Part shown: in pieces, positions 33,054-46,401 of the stretch
How the letters are laid out: every line of letters starts with the position of its first letter
Numbering within the stretch: the stretch's first letter is position 1
DNA from: Erodium maritimum
Taxonomy: Eukaryota > Streptophyta > Magnoliopsida > Geraniales > Geraniaceae
DNA: 64,000 nt
NCBI GenBank assembly: GCA_963921825.1
Contig: OY997595.1
Location: 13,881,228 to 13,945,227, forward strand
Reading direction: 5' to 3'
The notes under the pieces: generated by a model
Told to the model about the DNA's origin: nothing
Database searches by the model: none
What the model saw: the letters and a program-made list of their open reading frames with translations, nothing else
Program-made: the position numbers and the translations under genes

Positions 33054-35334
33054 TGTCACGCCCCAAATCCGGTTTTGACCGGACTCGAGACGTGACCAGA
33101 ATTAATAATAGAAAAGCGATGAATAAATGACATAAACCTTTAAAATATCAAATAAACTTCCTCAAATCATCAGTAAAAAGTTCAAAATCTCCAATGAGTC
33201 ACAGCTCAACATAAAGAGTAAGGTACAAAAGACCAACACAAATCTATGATAAACCCCAAGACAAACTGAAGCTCCCAAGCCTCGAACTCTCTAGACATCA
33301 GGTACTCCTGTAAAAACAGTAAGAGAACAAAGCGGTGAGCTTACGCTCAGTAGGAAAAATCTCAACGATTCCACCTTTAGATCAATACTAAACTGCTTAA
33401 ACAGATAACGTAAATAACGATTTAATATGATTAACAATGAAATACTAATAAATAGAATAGATCACAATAGTATCGTACTCTTAAAGATAACAATAACTTA
33501 AAGGATTTCATAAAAAAGTACTATAACGAATCAATATGATTAAAATGGGAGCAATTGATATCACGCCAACCACTTGCTTTCTCAAGCCTCCAATCCATGG
33601 ATAGATTCTGGGATCACATCGGTTCCCATAATTCCGATCCACCAGAGTACCCATATCATATCAGATTTTCCCTCGGTCCAGAGGAGGCACATACATCGGG
33701 GCACCGGAAACCATCCCATAGGGACGCTCATCGTCGGGATTCTTGGAAATGCCTCCAAAGGACCATAAGTCATAGGGAATCAAGGTAGTGCTCCCGTAGG
33801 ACGCATACACTTGGGTGAAACCACAGTAACCATCTCTCACGAAGTAGTCCATCCAACTGTTCCGTAAAGTCCATCTCCAATAACCAATTCCCTCAGGCTC
33901 CAATAATCAATGCCCTGTAGGGTCCAATAACCACATTATCCAGTAACCAATGCCTTCAGGCTCCAATAATCAACCAATATCCCACAATCTGCCAACCTCC
34001 AACGACCATAACACCACTGGTTTACCCCCCCCCCCCCCCGGTGTAGTACCGAACCGAACAACCAAACATTTCAAGAATAAGAATAAACGAAACACACTAT
34101 AATTTATCCATCAATCAACGCTCATCGAATCACAACACAGACACCCATTAGTACTTCACATTTACCGTATACTTACCTGCCACGAGCCATCGGTACATCG
34201 ATCACCTGATTGTACCCTTTGGCACAACCAGTCATACTCGATCATCCATTCAATCAAACAATTATTTCAACACACAATCACTCAACCAATCAAATAAACA
34301 TTCAATAAATTAATCAAACACGAAATTAAACTAGTTTCATTAGACTCTTGATTATCCTAATAACTAGCAATCAAGCATGTGAACCTAACACAACAACTAA
34401 TCTGAGGGCTAATCGCGGCCTCTCTACCAGTAAATCAATTCCTAAGTATTGAAAGCGAGTTACACTAGTTATTCTCATCCTAAGCATGCATACTAGACAC
34501 ATCTATTTATTAGTAATTGAAATATGATTATTCTAGTTATTCGCATCCTATATGCAATTCTAGGACCTTTCCAATTTTATTAACCTAATAGGCATACTAA
34601 GCGTTGAATAAGAATTTAAGACTTTCCCTACCTTGAGGTCTTCCTCTAACAATTCTCTGCTGCAACGCTTGCTTCACCTCTCCCCCGTTCTTTACACGGG
34701 TACCGGGAAGGTCTTCGATCCTCGAGCTCGAAACCAAGGTCTCTAGGAAGATGAGAAGATGAAGGTGGGAGGGTTTTGGAGAAGAAATGATGAACAACTT
34801 GGAGCAAGGAGATCCCTTTTCCCTTTCTTCTTCTTCAAGACACCTTGTTCTTCCTCCTCTCCCTTTCTCTCTCTAAATTTCGGCTACAACAACAAATATC
34901 AGCTGAATTTGGTCTTCCAATTCCATATAAGACCTAGATTTGGTTAAAGACTAAAAGCCCCTCTTGATATTTTTCCCTTTAAAGGTCCTTAGGAGGGTAT
35001 AATGGTCCAAGACCACTCATTTCCTCTCCTCTAATGCTCAATGGACAAGTGTCCAAGTAGGGACCACAAATCTCCAAATTAAAATCCAGCACAATAATTA
35101 ACTAGGTCTTATTCGATAAAAGTCCAATTTTGACCACAGTTGACTTTCCCCAAAATTATACTTAAACGAAAGGAAATGGACCAATTAAGCCAACTGTGAT
35201 GACGGCTAAGCCTTTTGGGCCCCGGAAAAGCCCCGAGTGACCTCCTGAGTCATCGGTTGACTTTTTCGGTAGAAAGTCAAACTTGTCTCAAAAGTCACCG
35301 GTTCGACCGGGATCGACCGGGAGCGGTTCTTACC
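33054..35334 (+). mobile_element. Long solo LTR, TGTCACGCCCC family, copy 4, TSD GTTTC
   Basis: It starts TGTCACGCCCCAAATCCGGT and ends GACCGGGAGCGGTTCTTACC (2,281 bp). It is flanked by perfect GTTTC duplications (33049-33053 and 35335-35339). The palindromic block is at 33335-33354 and the CCGG/CATCGGGG repeats at 33640-33790. Its 3' part (GTCAACCGATGACTC-type words near 35240) matches the 3' end of the LTR at 46572-51579. No internal retroelement genes are present. Confidence 0.9.
34025..34039 (+). repeat. Homopolymer run of 15 C
   Basis: An uninterrupted C tract lies in the CCGG repeat zone of the solo LTR, followed by GGTGTAGTACC. Confidence 0.9.
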
Positions 35335-36344
35335 GTTTCATGGTGCTTGGTTTAGAAATCAAGAGGTCATGTTCTTCTCTAGTCCGATTCAAGGCGATGG
35401 GTGAGGAATTGGGGATCGGTGGAGGAGATGGAGTGAACAAACCGGAAAAAAGTTCAGTTTAAAAAGAATCGAAATTGATTTTTTTTGGATAAAAAACTGA
35501 TTTTTATTAAAACAACTGGTTTTTATTTTTTTAATAAAAAATATGATTTTTTAAAAATAAAAACTATTTTTTGTAAAATAAACTGATTTTTAAAGTAAAT
35601 TTTATTTTTAAAAAAATAAAATATTAATTTTTAAAATAAATAATGATTTTAAAAAAATAAAATTTAATTTTTGAAAAGTAAATTATGATATTTTAAATAA
35701 ATATTATTTTTTAAAATAAAAATTGGTTTTAAAAAAATAAAATATTAATTTTAAAATAAAATATTAATTTTTAAAATAAAAACTAATTTTAAAAATAAAA
35801 TATAATTTTTTAAAGTAAATTCTGATATTTTAAATAAAATATAAATTTTTGAAATAACAATTGATTTTTAAAAATAAAATATTAAATATTGATTTTAATC
35901 TGAGGGTAAAATGGTAATTTTAAGATTAAATTTATAAAGTTGAAATTGATAAGGGAAAAATCGTCATTTCACACTCCACTTAACTGCACATGGTTACCTT
36001 AGAGGAATATTACGTTAGTTTTCTAACAGAATATGCCAATTCCATCTGTGGATCGAACATAAGGGTACCAAATTGGTCATTTAAAACATCAGGGTACCAA
36101 AACGTTCGTGGACCGAACATAAGGGTACCAAAAAGTATTTAACTCTTTGTTTACTAAGACTGGAAAATCTGTTGGTTTATATCAGGGGATAGGTATTCCT
36201 CATTCAAGTTTTGCTATTTCACATTTACAATTTGCTGACGTTACTTTGTTGTTTTTGCGTGGATCTTTGAATGCTCTGAATAATGTTAAAGGAACTTTGC
36301 TGGAGTTTCAGTCAACTTCAGGACTTAAGGTTAATTTCAACAAG

Positions 36345-37189
36345 TTATACAGGAACGTGGTGGTAGGATGGAGAACCTTAGCTAACCGTACAACACTTTC
36401 TAAGGTTCCAATGGATGAAGATGGAGTCGATGATGGAAATTGCTTCAACTGGCCGTACAACACTTTTTGAAGAATCGAGGTAACTAGGAGGATATATAGT
36501 GAATTGAATGACGCCACATAGATTATGGAAAGTCTGTGATAAGTCGAACAAACAACTTCAAGGCTTCGCACACAAGAAGGTTGAATGTGATAGATTCTTC
36601 CCAGAAGAAAAATCGAATTTTTATTTCATAAAACTTGCATATTACATGCTGAGAAGGGACTTTATTAAATAGTCCAGCAGCAAGTGACCTTCAAGGGTCG
36701 AAAATTGATTATATTTGACTCTAATTAATGCTAAATGACTTTTGAGAAACTAAAGGCTTGGAATCTGCAAAACATCAAAAGTAACTCATTAATAATCTGA
36801 AATTAAATGCGTACCTTGGCTATTAATGTTTTTCAGTGGTTTCAGGGGATGAATCTCCTTTGGAAATGATGAATAAGTTGCCTTCATTAATTCCTTGGAG
36901 TAGAGGCAAAAACAGATTTGTTGAAGTCTTGAATTGTTCCTGAATGCCTTCTTGATTTGCCTTTGTGATCACGTCTTCTTGGAGTTCCCTGTGCTCTATT
37001 AAACTCTTCGCTTTCTTGTTGAATTCTTCTTGTAATGCTCTAGTTCCTTATCTTGTCCTTTGTGCTGATCGAATAATACGAATGTTGTTGATAGCTTCTT
37101 CTTCGGGTTTGGATAAAGTGCTGATAACTTCGACGTCTGGTGCTAGTCGCATGATAGGAATGTTACTGATAGCTTCGATGTCCTCATCA
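36345..37189 (-). repeat. 3' LTR of the gypsy element
   Basis: Minus-strand TGATGAGGACATCGAAGC...CCTGTATAA, closely similar to 40681-41588 but shorter by a few short repeat units. Confidence 0.9.
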
Positions 37190-40100
37190 TCTCTTCCCTC
37201 TTGACAAGGTTCTGACCTCAGAACTGATTCATCTGCATGATATGGAGCCAAATCAGTTATAATGAAAGTTGGAGAAATGTTTAACTCACCTGGAAGCTCA
37301 ACCCTGTAAGCGTTGTTGTTGATTTTCTCTAACACTCGAAATAGTCCATCTCCTCTAGGTGAGAGCTTGGATTTCCTCTGATTTGGGAACCTTTCCTTTC
37401 TCATGTGTACTCATACTAAGTCTCCTGGTTCAAAACTGATATCTTTTCGATGCTTATCAGCTTGTTGCTTGTATTTCTCGGTCATTTTCTCCAAAATTTC
37501 TTTGACCTTTTGATGAAGTTTCTTGATAAAATCTGCTCTGCTTTTTCCTTCACTAGAAATAACACCTTGATGCAAAGATACAAGATCTAAAGGAGTAGTA
37601 GGGTTAAAGCCATAAACAATTTCAAAAGGAGAGAATTTAGTAGCAGAGTGTTTGGCATGATTGTAAGCAAACTCAATAAAAGGTAAAGAAGATAACCAAT
37701 TCTTTAAATGCTTACCCACCGTGGCTCTCAACAATGTTGAAAGAGTCCGATTTACTACCTCAGTTTGGCCATCTGTTTGTGGATGACATGTAGTTGAGAA
37801 GAGCAGCTTCGTTCCCAACTTTCTCCATAAAGTTTTCCAAAAATGGGATATAAATTTTGTATCACGATCTGATACAATTGTCCATGGCAATCCATGCAAA
37901 CGCACTACTTCTTTGAAAAAGAGATCAGCAATTTAAGTAGCATCATTAGTCTTGTTGCATAGGATGAAATGAGTCATTTTGGAAAATCTGTCCACTATCA
38001 CAAAAATGGAGTCCTTGTGGTTGATCTTGGGCAGACCTAAAACAAAATCCATAGAAATGTCTACCAATGGTAGGTTAGGAATAGACAAAGGCATATATAA
38101 ACCATTAGGATGTGACCTGGATTTTTCCTTTAAGCAAGTGATGCATTTAGCACGGAACCTCTCCACATCTCTCTTTAAGTGCGGGCAAAAGAAATGATCC
38201 ATAAGCACACTTAGAGTTTTGTCTCGACCAAAATGTCTCATAAGTCCTCCTCCATGTGCTTCTCTGATCATCAAATCTCTCATGGATCCTTGTGGTACGC
38301 AAAGCCTTCTATCCTTTAATAAGAATCCATCTTGTTGATAAAATGATCCATACGCAGCCTTGCTTGTCTCCTTGAAAGCTTCTTTGAAATCTGGATTAGT
38401 TTCATATAAACTCTTGAATTGGATGCCTATACTTGACAGTGATATTGTTGATGACTCGACAATCAACATACGTCCTCCATGTTCCATCTTTCTTATGCAC
38501 TTGAAGGACAGGTACTGCACATGGGCTAAGACTTTCGCGAATATAACCTTTTGACATGAGATCTTGAACCTGCCTCTCTAACTCTTGAGCTTCTGTGGGA
38601 TTAACTCTATAAGATGGCATGTTTGGTAATGGCACGCCCGGAATAAGATCGATTTGATGCTCAATTCCTCTTATTGGTGGCAGACCTGGTGTTATCTCCT
38701 CGGGAAACACTTCTTTGAATTTATCTAGTAGTTCAAGCATCTCGGGAGATAGTTCATGCTCTTTTTGACCTGAAAAGAAACCTTCCTTAAAGATCATTAG
38801 TAGCACCTTATTTGATGAATCAAGAGATTTCAAAATAGTAGAAGGTGTAATATAAAGGTTGGTTTTGTCTAACTTAGCTCCTTTGCTCATAGATATCTGC
38901 ATTTCATGCACTTCTTGTGGATTAAGAGGAGCCAAAGTGTGCTTCTTGTTGTTGTGAGTGAAAGAGTAGTAGTTGGTCCTTCCATTGTGTGTAGTTTCTT
39001 TATCAAACTGCCATGGTTGTCCTATAAGAAGGTGACCATCTTGTATAGGAACTACATCACACACAACTTGATCTGCATATTTGCCTATGTTGAAAGGTAT
39101 AGTGACTTGCTCGGAGATCTTGAGCTCGGAGGCGTCATTGAGCCATTTCAGCCGGTATGGTCGAGGGTGCTTTGTCTTTTGGAGAACTGGCTTATCAACC
39201 AAATACTTGCTGGCCACGTTCGTACATGAACCTCCATCAATAATCAAGCTACATACCTTAGAATTTATGTTGCATCGCGAGTGAAAGATGTTTTCTCGTT
39301 GAATAGTCTCGGGATCAAAGAGTGAGCTTGGAGCTCTTCTTATGACTAGTAGCTCTCCAGATTCTGGATAATCGATAACATCTTCTTTGGATTTTACTCT
39401 CTCTTCTTCCTCATCTTGAGACTCATATTCTCCGTTAGCTTTGAGGATCATCACTCGCTGGTTTGGACATTCTCGTGCATAGTGTCCTTTTCCCTGACAT
39501 TTAAAACAAGTAATGTCACAAGTTCTTTGAATTAAATCCTTACCTTGATCTGGTTTGGTTCCTTTTGATGATTCTGTTAGCTTCCCTTTGAATTTCTGGT
39601 GTATCTCATCATGCTTTCCTTTGTCTAGCATTTTTGGTGGTTGGGATGCCCAAGAATTCTTGTTTTGATTGGTAGAAGCTGTCTTCCTCTTAATGTGTTG
39701 TTCAGCTTGAGTAGCAAGGTGCAATAATTCTTCCAAGTCATGGTAGGTTTGTTTCTCCGCTTTTCTACCAATTCTATCATGAAGACCATCTATGTATTGC
39801 GCCATTAGAGACTCCTCTGAATCTTCAGATTCTAACATGTTCCTTAATTTTTCGAACTCTTCAAAATATTCTATTCCCTTGAGAGAGCTTTCTGAATTTT
39901 TGTTGTAGGCTTTGGTAATAGTAGGTTGGAACATATCTCTTCCTCATGATGAACCTAATGTCCTCCTAAGTTGCAATCTGACCGTGCCTATGCCTCCTTC
40001 TCTCGGATACATCTCTGTCCCACCAAGACAAAGCTCCTTCAGTAAGTTGGGCAGCAACTAGGGATACTTTCCTTTGATCCAAGTAGTTGTAGTATTTGAA

Positions 40101-40680
40101 TATATACTCCATACGTCTCTCCCAATCAAGATAAGCTTCTGCATTGACCTTCCATGTGAAGGTTGGAGCATTGAACTTGACATCTTTATTTCCATGCCTA
40201 GCATCCTCTTCTCGGCCTCGATCATAATTGTATTGTCTCCTTAGCATTGGGTTTTGATAAAAATCTGGTTGGTCATCATCTTCAGAATCTGGTTCATCTT
40301 CATATTGATTCATTCTTGGAGTATTCACATTTCGAATGGGATTTCTATGTACTGGTGGTGGCTGTTCAATTCTTGTCAATCGATTTCCAAGGTCTTGGAT
40401 GGCAGCAAGAATCTGAGCCATGTTTGCATCCCCTTGTTCTTCCATAGTCCTAAAATTTGATGTTTCTCACAAACAAACAAATCAAGTGCAAAGGAAGTTG
40501 AAATTGTATTGAACTTGAAATGATGAAACAATAAACTAAGAAAACAAATCTAGACAGATTTGAGTTCTGTTCAAAACTTTTTTTTTGAAAGTAGAACAGG
40601 AGCAAATAGATAAAAAAATGAGATTAATAAAATAAAGGATAGATAAAACCTGATTTGGAGCGTTTAGCTCTGATACCAGA

Positions 40681-41588
40681 TGATACAGGAACGTGGTGGT
40701 AGGATGGAGAACCTTAGCTGGCCGTACAACACTTTCTAAGGTTCCAATGAATGAAGATGGAGTCGATGATGGAGATTGCTCAACTGGCCGTACAACACTT
40801 TTTGAAGAATCGAGGTAACTAGGAGGATAGATGGTGGATTGAATGACGTCACACAGATTATGCGAAGTCTGTGATAAGTCGAACAAACAACTTCAAGGCT
40901 TCGCACACAAGAATGTTGAATGTGATAGATTCTTCCGAGAAGAAAACTCGAATTTTTATTTCATAAAACTTGCATATTACATGCTGAGAAGGGACTTTAT
41001 TAAATAGTCCAGCAGCAAGTGACCTTCAAGGGTCGAAAATTGATTACATTTGACTCTAATTGATGCTAAATGACTCTCGAGAAACTAAAAGACTTGGAAT
41101 CTGCAAAACAACAAAAGTAACTTATTAATAATCTGAAATTAAATTCATACCTTGGCTATTAATGTTCTTCAATTGATTGAGGGGCTGAATCTCCTTTGGA
41201 AATGATGAATAAGTTGCCTTCATTAATTCCTTGAAGTAGAGGCAAAAACAGATTTGTTGAAGTCTTGAATTGTTCTTGAATGCCTTCTTGATTTGCCTTT
41301 GTGATCACGTCCTCTTGGAGTTCCCCATGCTCTATTAAACTCTTCACTTTCTTGTTGAATTCTTCTTGTAATGCTCTAGTTTCTAATCTTGTCCTTGGTG
41401 TTGATTGCATAATAGGAATGTTGTTGATAACTTCTTCGGGTTCAGATAAAGTGTTGATAGCTTCTTCTTCGGGTTCGGATAAAGTGCTGATAGCTTCTTC
41501 TTCGGGTTCGGATGAAGTGCTGATAGCTTCGACGTCCGGTGCTAGTCGCATGATAGGAATGTTGCTGATAGCTTCGATGTCCTCATCA
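40681..41588 (-). repeat. 5' LTR of the gypsy element
   Basis: Minus-strand TGATGAGGACATCGAAGC...CCTGTATCA (908 bp). It contains a short tandem array (CTTCTTCGGGTTCGGATAAAGTGCTGATAG-type units, about 41440-41530) with more units than the other LTR, which accounts for much of the length difference. Confidence 0.9.
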
Positions 41589-41593
41589 ACAAG

Positions 41594-42830
41594 TCCAAAG
41601 TTGAGCTGCTTAATGAGGAGTCTTTTTCTGTTGAGGATGTGGAATTAACTTTAGGTTGTGCTATTATCGATTTACCTATGACTTACTTGGGATTTTCTCT
41701 TAGGGCCACTCCAAAGAGATTATCTACTTAGGATCCTATTTTGTGTGTTAGCTTCGTGGCATACTAAGTACCTTTCTTTGGCTGGGAGAATCACCCTTAT
41801 TCAGTTCACCCACTCTAGACTACCGTTATTTTATATGTCTTTGTTAAAGGCTCTTAAAGGTGTTATTAAGGTATTGGAGGCATTGCAAAGGAGATTTTTG
41901 TGGTGTAATGGAGGGGATGGAAGAAATCTGAATAAGGTTAGGTGGTCGATAATGTGTACTTCGAAGAAATTGGGTTGTCTTTGGAGGAGATGAATATGAC
42001 CCTTTTGGCAAAATGGTGGTGGCGATTTGCCACCTCCTTCAGTTCTTTGTGGAAAGATCTGATTTTCATCAAAATGTGGTGGTATATCGAGGATTTGGAT
42101 CTTGTACGGTATGGTAATTGTTATCTTTTTAATCATATTCTTTGTCTTGCTTCTGACCTGGTTTTTTGTAGTTTGTTTAGAAATCAGGGTGCATGGTGGA
42201 ATTTGGGGAGAAGTGGTCGGGTTTCCTTTCGGGATGATGTGTGGATAGGGGATGCTTCTCTTCATGAGAGATTTCCAGTAGCTTTCTCTTTGGTTGTTGT
42301 TAGGCAAGGGAAAGTCGTTTATTTTTGGAATGGTTCGGGGTGGTCGGTGGAGTTGAGAAGGACCAGGTGAGATTGGGATAAGACCGAAGTAGAGTCATTC
42401 GAGGAGACTCTTTCCAAGCATGGGCTTACTCTGGATTTGGAGGATTGTTTGATTTGGAGAAAGCACAAATCAGGTTTCACGGTCTCCAAAGCGTATTCTA
42501 TTCTTATGGGAGAGGAGAGTGTTGTTTCACAGTCTTGGGCTTCGTTATTGTGGGTTAGTGGCATTCTGCCCAAACATTGTGTCCTCGTTTGGTTGGCTGT
42601 TCAGAAAGCTCTTCATACTGCGATTTTTCTAGAAGCTTGTGCTTTACCTCGGACAGTTAATCAGATGTTTTTCCCTTTGTGTAAGGCATGTATGGAAAAT
42701 CTGAGTATTTGTTACTCCACTGCATGCTTTCTTGGTGGTTTTGGGGCGTTTGGCCTCTTAGTGGGGAGTTGTGTGGGTTCTGCCTCGGACTTTGGTGATG
42801 CCATATGCTTGGAAAGGCTTGGGCTCTAAT
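41594..42830 (+). pseudogene. LINE ORF2 C-terminal region (RT thumb and zf-RVT)
   Basis: This continues the LINE reverse transcriptase after the gypsy insertion. VELTLGCAIIDLPMTYLGFS matches the L1 motif before the thumb, followed by SLLKALKGVIKVLEALQRRF, LGRSGRVSFRDDVWIGDASL and the zf-RVT domain (FTVSKAYSILMGEESVVSQS...ASLLWVSGILPKHCVLVWLA). It is broken by several stops and frame changes. The frame at 42437-42829 is the longest piece. Confidence 0.8.
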
Positions 42831-43977
42831 CATTGGTGGAAGTCATGGATTAAAGTCTGTTATATTGTTGTTTGGCACATCTGGCTTATTTGTAACGTTG
42901 TTGTCTTTAATGGGGTGATAGATTGTGGTGATATTGTATTTGATAAAATTTAGAATCACACGCTTTGAACGTTATGGCAAGCTGGGTCGTTGCGAGCCTC
43001 TATCTCTTTTTCTGATTAGTAGCGTTGTCTAGGGTGGCGCATTCGCCCGAGGAAGCGGGGAAGGAGGATGCTGGACCGAGGTTGATGTTTGGTGGTGACC
43101 TTGTTAGGTCGATTGGGTTCGATGAGTGCATGTTCAGAGTCAACCCAGGTTTCGCCTGTTCCCTTCAAGGTCTGGTGAGTACTATCCCGGGCAACTTATG
43201 GGGTCGATCTGCTATGGAGCGGAGGGGCGCGAATTACTTAGTCCATTTGGACCAGAGGATTCACCCAGTTCACTTTGAGGTACCGTTCATCGGTCTTGGT
43301 TTTGGTCTACTTAGTCAATGTTCATCGGCATGTTTGTTTTCTTTTTAATTTTTTATTTTTAGTTTGCTCTTGTTTCACGGTTTGTTCCCGAAACTTCTGT
43401 TGAGAGCTCTTTTGTTATGATTGTGTTATGGTTTGTTCCTTCTTGGATCTTCCTTTTTGTTAATAAAATTTTTGAGCTTATCCAAAAAAAATTGTCAGTC
43501 AAATAATATTCATCATAATCAGATATTATTTAAATTCATATCTTAAGTATGATCCAATTCATACTACACATTTTTGAAACAATTTTTTTTTTCTATCTCA
43601 ACTTTGAGACCTCCTTCTAGCCCTAGCAGCCGAACGCTATGGAGCTCTCCCCAAACTCCTTTGTTTTCGTGCCTACTGCCAGCACTAGACCAGTGATGAC
43701 CGCCGCTGCTCCTATCGGTGGTTCTCTTCTTCCCCTCCCTTGCCCCCATCAACCCGTTTCTAACCCTGGGAAGGTGGAGCGTCGTCGATGGAAACTAAAG
43801 TCGACCCTCCAATCTTTGGCACCTTCTGCGATCTCTCCGCCTCTGGGACCGACTCCAGATGAAGGATCCTTCACCTTGGGGTCAACATCTCCTAGCCTAA
43901 ACCAAAACGGGGGAGGCCTCTATGTCGTCCGGCGCTGCCTTCTTCTCCAAGTAAGGGTATTCTCGCTTTACCGTCTC

Positions 43978-44190
43978 CGAACCCTAGCGTGCTGCCTTGT
44001 GCAGCAAGCCGCGACCTCGCTCTGGTTCCCTCGAACCCTAGCGTACCGCCTTTTCCTACAAGTCGTGATCTTGCTCCGGTTCCCCCGAACCCTAGCGTGC
44101 CAACTTGTCCTGCAAGCTGTGTTCTCGCTCTTTCCCAGGACCCTAGGGTACCGCCTCTTTCTGCGAGGCATGACCTTGCTCTGGAACCAC
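43978..44190 (+). repeat. In-frame Pro-rich tandem repeats in LINE ORF1
   Basis: Four diverged units of about 55-60 bp encode S-R-D-L-A-L-V-P-x-N-P-S-V-P-P. They recur at about 43990, 44050, 44110 and 44165. Confidence 0.7.
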
Positions 44191-44704
44191 TACCTGGCGG
44201 CGGGGTGTCTAGGGTTTTTGCGCCACTTGGTGCTACCTCACTCCTAGCTAGGGCTGGTTGTCCCCTAGGTCATGCTCCTAGGCGGACACTCGTTCCTAAG
44301 ATTACATGGGACCAGGTACGCATTCCTAGTGATGAAGCCTCAGGTGCTAACCCTAGTGCGCTTCCACCGTTGTGAAAGGACCCGGCGAAAGGAAAGACCC
44401 ATATGGAAGAGTTACCGAGGACGACATTTTTGGCTTTAGGATTAGGGCGATGTCTCCCTAATCAGACCACGACACCACTTATCCCGGCGGCCCTAACTAC
44501 TCCGACGTGGATGACGCGGGATCGATTGCGGCACCTGAACTCCTTCGTCCTCAGCTGACAGGGGGACGGATCTTCAGTCGTTCTTGGAAGGCCTTCAGGA
44601 TGGATTATCCTCCAGTTCCTTCGAAGAAGATGAAGAAATAAGGATTGTGGTTCCGGCGTCTCAGGCTCCGGCGTCAGCTGCCCTCGCTCACCAATAGTAG
44701 GGAA

Positions 44705-46401
44705 TGTTGGGACTGTTGGGTCTCGAGGTAGGGTTGGAGATGAACCAACTCGCAGCGGAAAATCAATGAAAACCAAGAGACGATTAAACCATGAAACAAC
44801 TAACAAAGAATGGATTCACAAGAGAAAAAATCAGCATTATTTCTTACCATAACAAGAACACCGGTTAACGAATGATTGGCTTGAGTCTCCAAGACGCCTA
44901 CGTATCCACATGGGAATCAAAGCCACGTAGTTCTTCTCTTTGAGGACTCAAGAACACAAAAAATAGAGGTGGAAACTAGCCAAACCCGAAATGGCCATGG
45001 AAGAGGGAGAGAAAATGTGTTTCCTATTCTTGTCTTGTGTTTGTTATGTTGAAAAAAGATGACTTAAACATAACAAACTCCATACTTGTCCACCTAAAGG
45101 CATGGGACAAGCATGGTGACAAGTAAGGTGTAAATAGGACAAAATATGGCAAGACAAGATTGGGTTAGGTGGTGAATCACCAACACCTTAATCCTTGTCT
45201 TGCTTACTTAGTACTAATTAATCAAGACTTGATTAATTAGTTCCATGGGCCTTGGTTGCATGGGCCTTTCATGGGCCTCTTGGAACATGGCCCGTGGCCA
45301 TTTCCAACGAGGTCCCGTGATTCGCTCATCGCCTCCAAGCCTTCCATACCGGAAATGTCCAACATTATCCGACGCGATCAATCCCAAGACTCCAAGCCTT
45401 GTCTCTATCCGTAAAGTCCTATTCACTTACGGGCACATGACCCAAAACCCAGTTTTGGTCATGTCCCGAGACAACTCCCTTTTGTCCATTCTCCATAAAT
45501 GTGTCAATGAGTTTCATCCTCCGGTGTGACCCTTAGGTTTATGCATGTCAATAGATCAACGTAAAATCCCATTTTACTTTATCGTATTTAAGTGGCAACT
45601 AACGAGACTTTAGTATTGCCTGACACTGCATAACGAATCGACCCTGTCGATTCTAACCTTTCCGTCATCCCTGTCATTATCCTTTTATCTCCGATATCCT
45701 GATTGAGATAAGGCATAGAGTCGTCATCCTTATTATTATCAATCACTGTTCCTTGATATGTGAGATGACTGAAGATATGATACCCAGTATCATGTGCATG
45801 TCCATGCTATTCTTTCAGTCACTCTCGATCAAGCGGCCGAGAACCGATATCTTTCCCATACCTCAGTATGAGGGATAAATCCCTTAGCCGCCTTTCGTGT
45901 CACTCATGCAGCCCGTCCCCAAGCCAATCCTGGCCGTTATGGAAGCCCTGTTACGGACAACGTTAGGCTCAGGTCAAACTCATTTGTTGACTACATAGCG
46001 ATCACAATGACTCCTTGGTCTAAGGATACATGACAAGCTACGACACTGAATATGTTCATGACTTAATCTATGGCACATATTCAGGGCGGGTCGTCCAATA
46101 TCATGTCCCACATGATATCTATGATCAGACTCCGGAATCCCATTCCAATGACTAACAGAACGTAAGCCATAAAGAGCCATCTTTCATACTAGTCGCTTCT
46201 AGTGAAGCTTTGTTGACTAGGGACCCATCGAGTGTGATCTATCTCGATCTATGGTTCTACTCGCATGGTGGGCATAGATCAGAGCACACATCGATATATT
46301 ACTCCAACACATAAGTAATATAAAGCCGCTTTAACTTTATTGCTAACGATGATATATACATTTGGACATTTAGGATTGAACTACGGGCACTAAGACTAAC
46401 A
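44705..46401 (+). mobile_element. Solo LTR (about 1.7 kb), probably copia
   Basis: It starts TGTTGGGACTGTTGGGTCTC and ends GCACTAAGACTAACA, with matching TGTT(G/A)G ends. The flanks are GGGAA (44700-44704) and GGGAC (46402-46406), a near-perfect 5-bp duplication. It is inserted in the LINE ORF1 reading at CAATAGTAGGGA; the uninterrupted counterpart in the sibling LINE lies near 24460. The AACTCGCAGCGGAAAA and ACTCCTTGGTCTAAGGATAC style is common in plant copia LTRs, but no internal domains remain to prove it. Confidence 0.75.

Larger units (their letters stand above)
32091..36137. mobile_element. Composite insertion, possibly Mutator-like, carrying a solo LTR
   Basis: A+T-rich stretches (32100-32330 and 35450-35900) flank gene-like sequence and the solo LTR at 33054-35334. 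The right end (35990-36137) has repeated AACATAAGGGTACCAAA words and, reverse-complemented, starts AGTTAAATACTTTTTGGTAC, the style of Mutator-like ends. No matching left end was found, so classification is tentative. Confidence 0.4.
36345..41588 (-). mobile_element. Ty3/gypsy LTR retrotransposon, full-length, broken
   Basis: A 5,244-bp element on the minus strand with perfect 5-bp target duplications ACAAG (36340-36344 and 41589-41593), inserted in the LINE reverse transcriptase. Both LTRs are present. The primer site TGGTATCAGAGC (initiator Met tRNA) lies just inside the 5' LTR, and the purine tract GTCAAGAGGGAAGAGA abuts the 3' LTR. Recognisable parts are gag (40445 down to about 39500), a CCHC knuckle (CFKCQGKGHYARECP), protease-like sequence, the start of reverse transcriptase, the integrase zinc-binding domain and core, and a C-terminal RKSKLSPRGDGLFRVLEKIN motif. 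These motifs suggest a chromovirus of the CRM/Reina type. The body has a handful of breaks. LTR similarity is high, so it is younger than the copia element at 3.3 kb. Confidence 0.93.
31802..43491 (+). mobile_element. L1-type LINE, 5'-truncated, with nested insertions
   Basis: A 14-bp target duplication, TTGTCAGTCAAATA, flanks it at 31788-31801 and 43492-43505. The first segment (31802-32090) encodes the endonuclease-RT linker (RMHWFRNGDRSTPYFHKIEN, FRAMRNRI). The second (36138-36344) holds RT motif SFAISHLQFADVTLLFLRGS. The third (41594-42830) holds the RT thumb and zf-RVT region (SLLKALKGVIKVLEALQRRF, LWVSGILPKHCVLVWLAVQK). The 3' UTR ends GTTAATAAAATTTTTGAGC...AAAAAAAA. Insertions within it are 32091-36137 (which contains a solo LTR) and the gypsy element 36345-41588. 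Some RT sequence is missing between the first two segments. ORF2 is not intact. Confidence 0.85.

Noticed and set aside
42437-42829. A 130-codon frame as an independent host gene
   Set aside because: It matches the zf-RVT region at the end of an L1-type ORF2 and sits between RT sequence and a LINE 3' tail.
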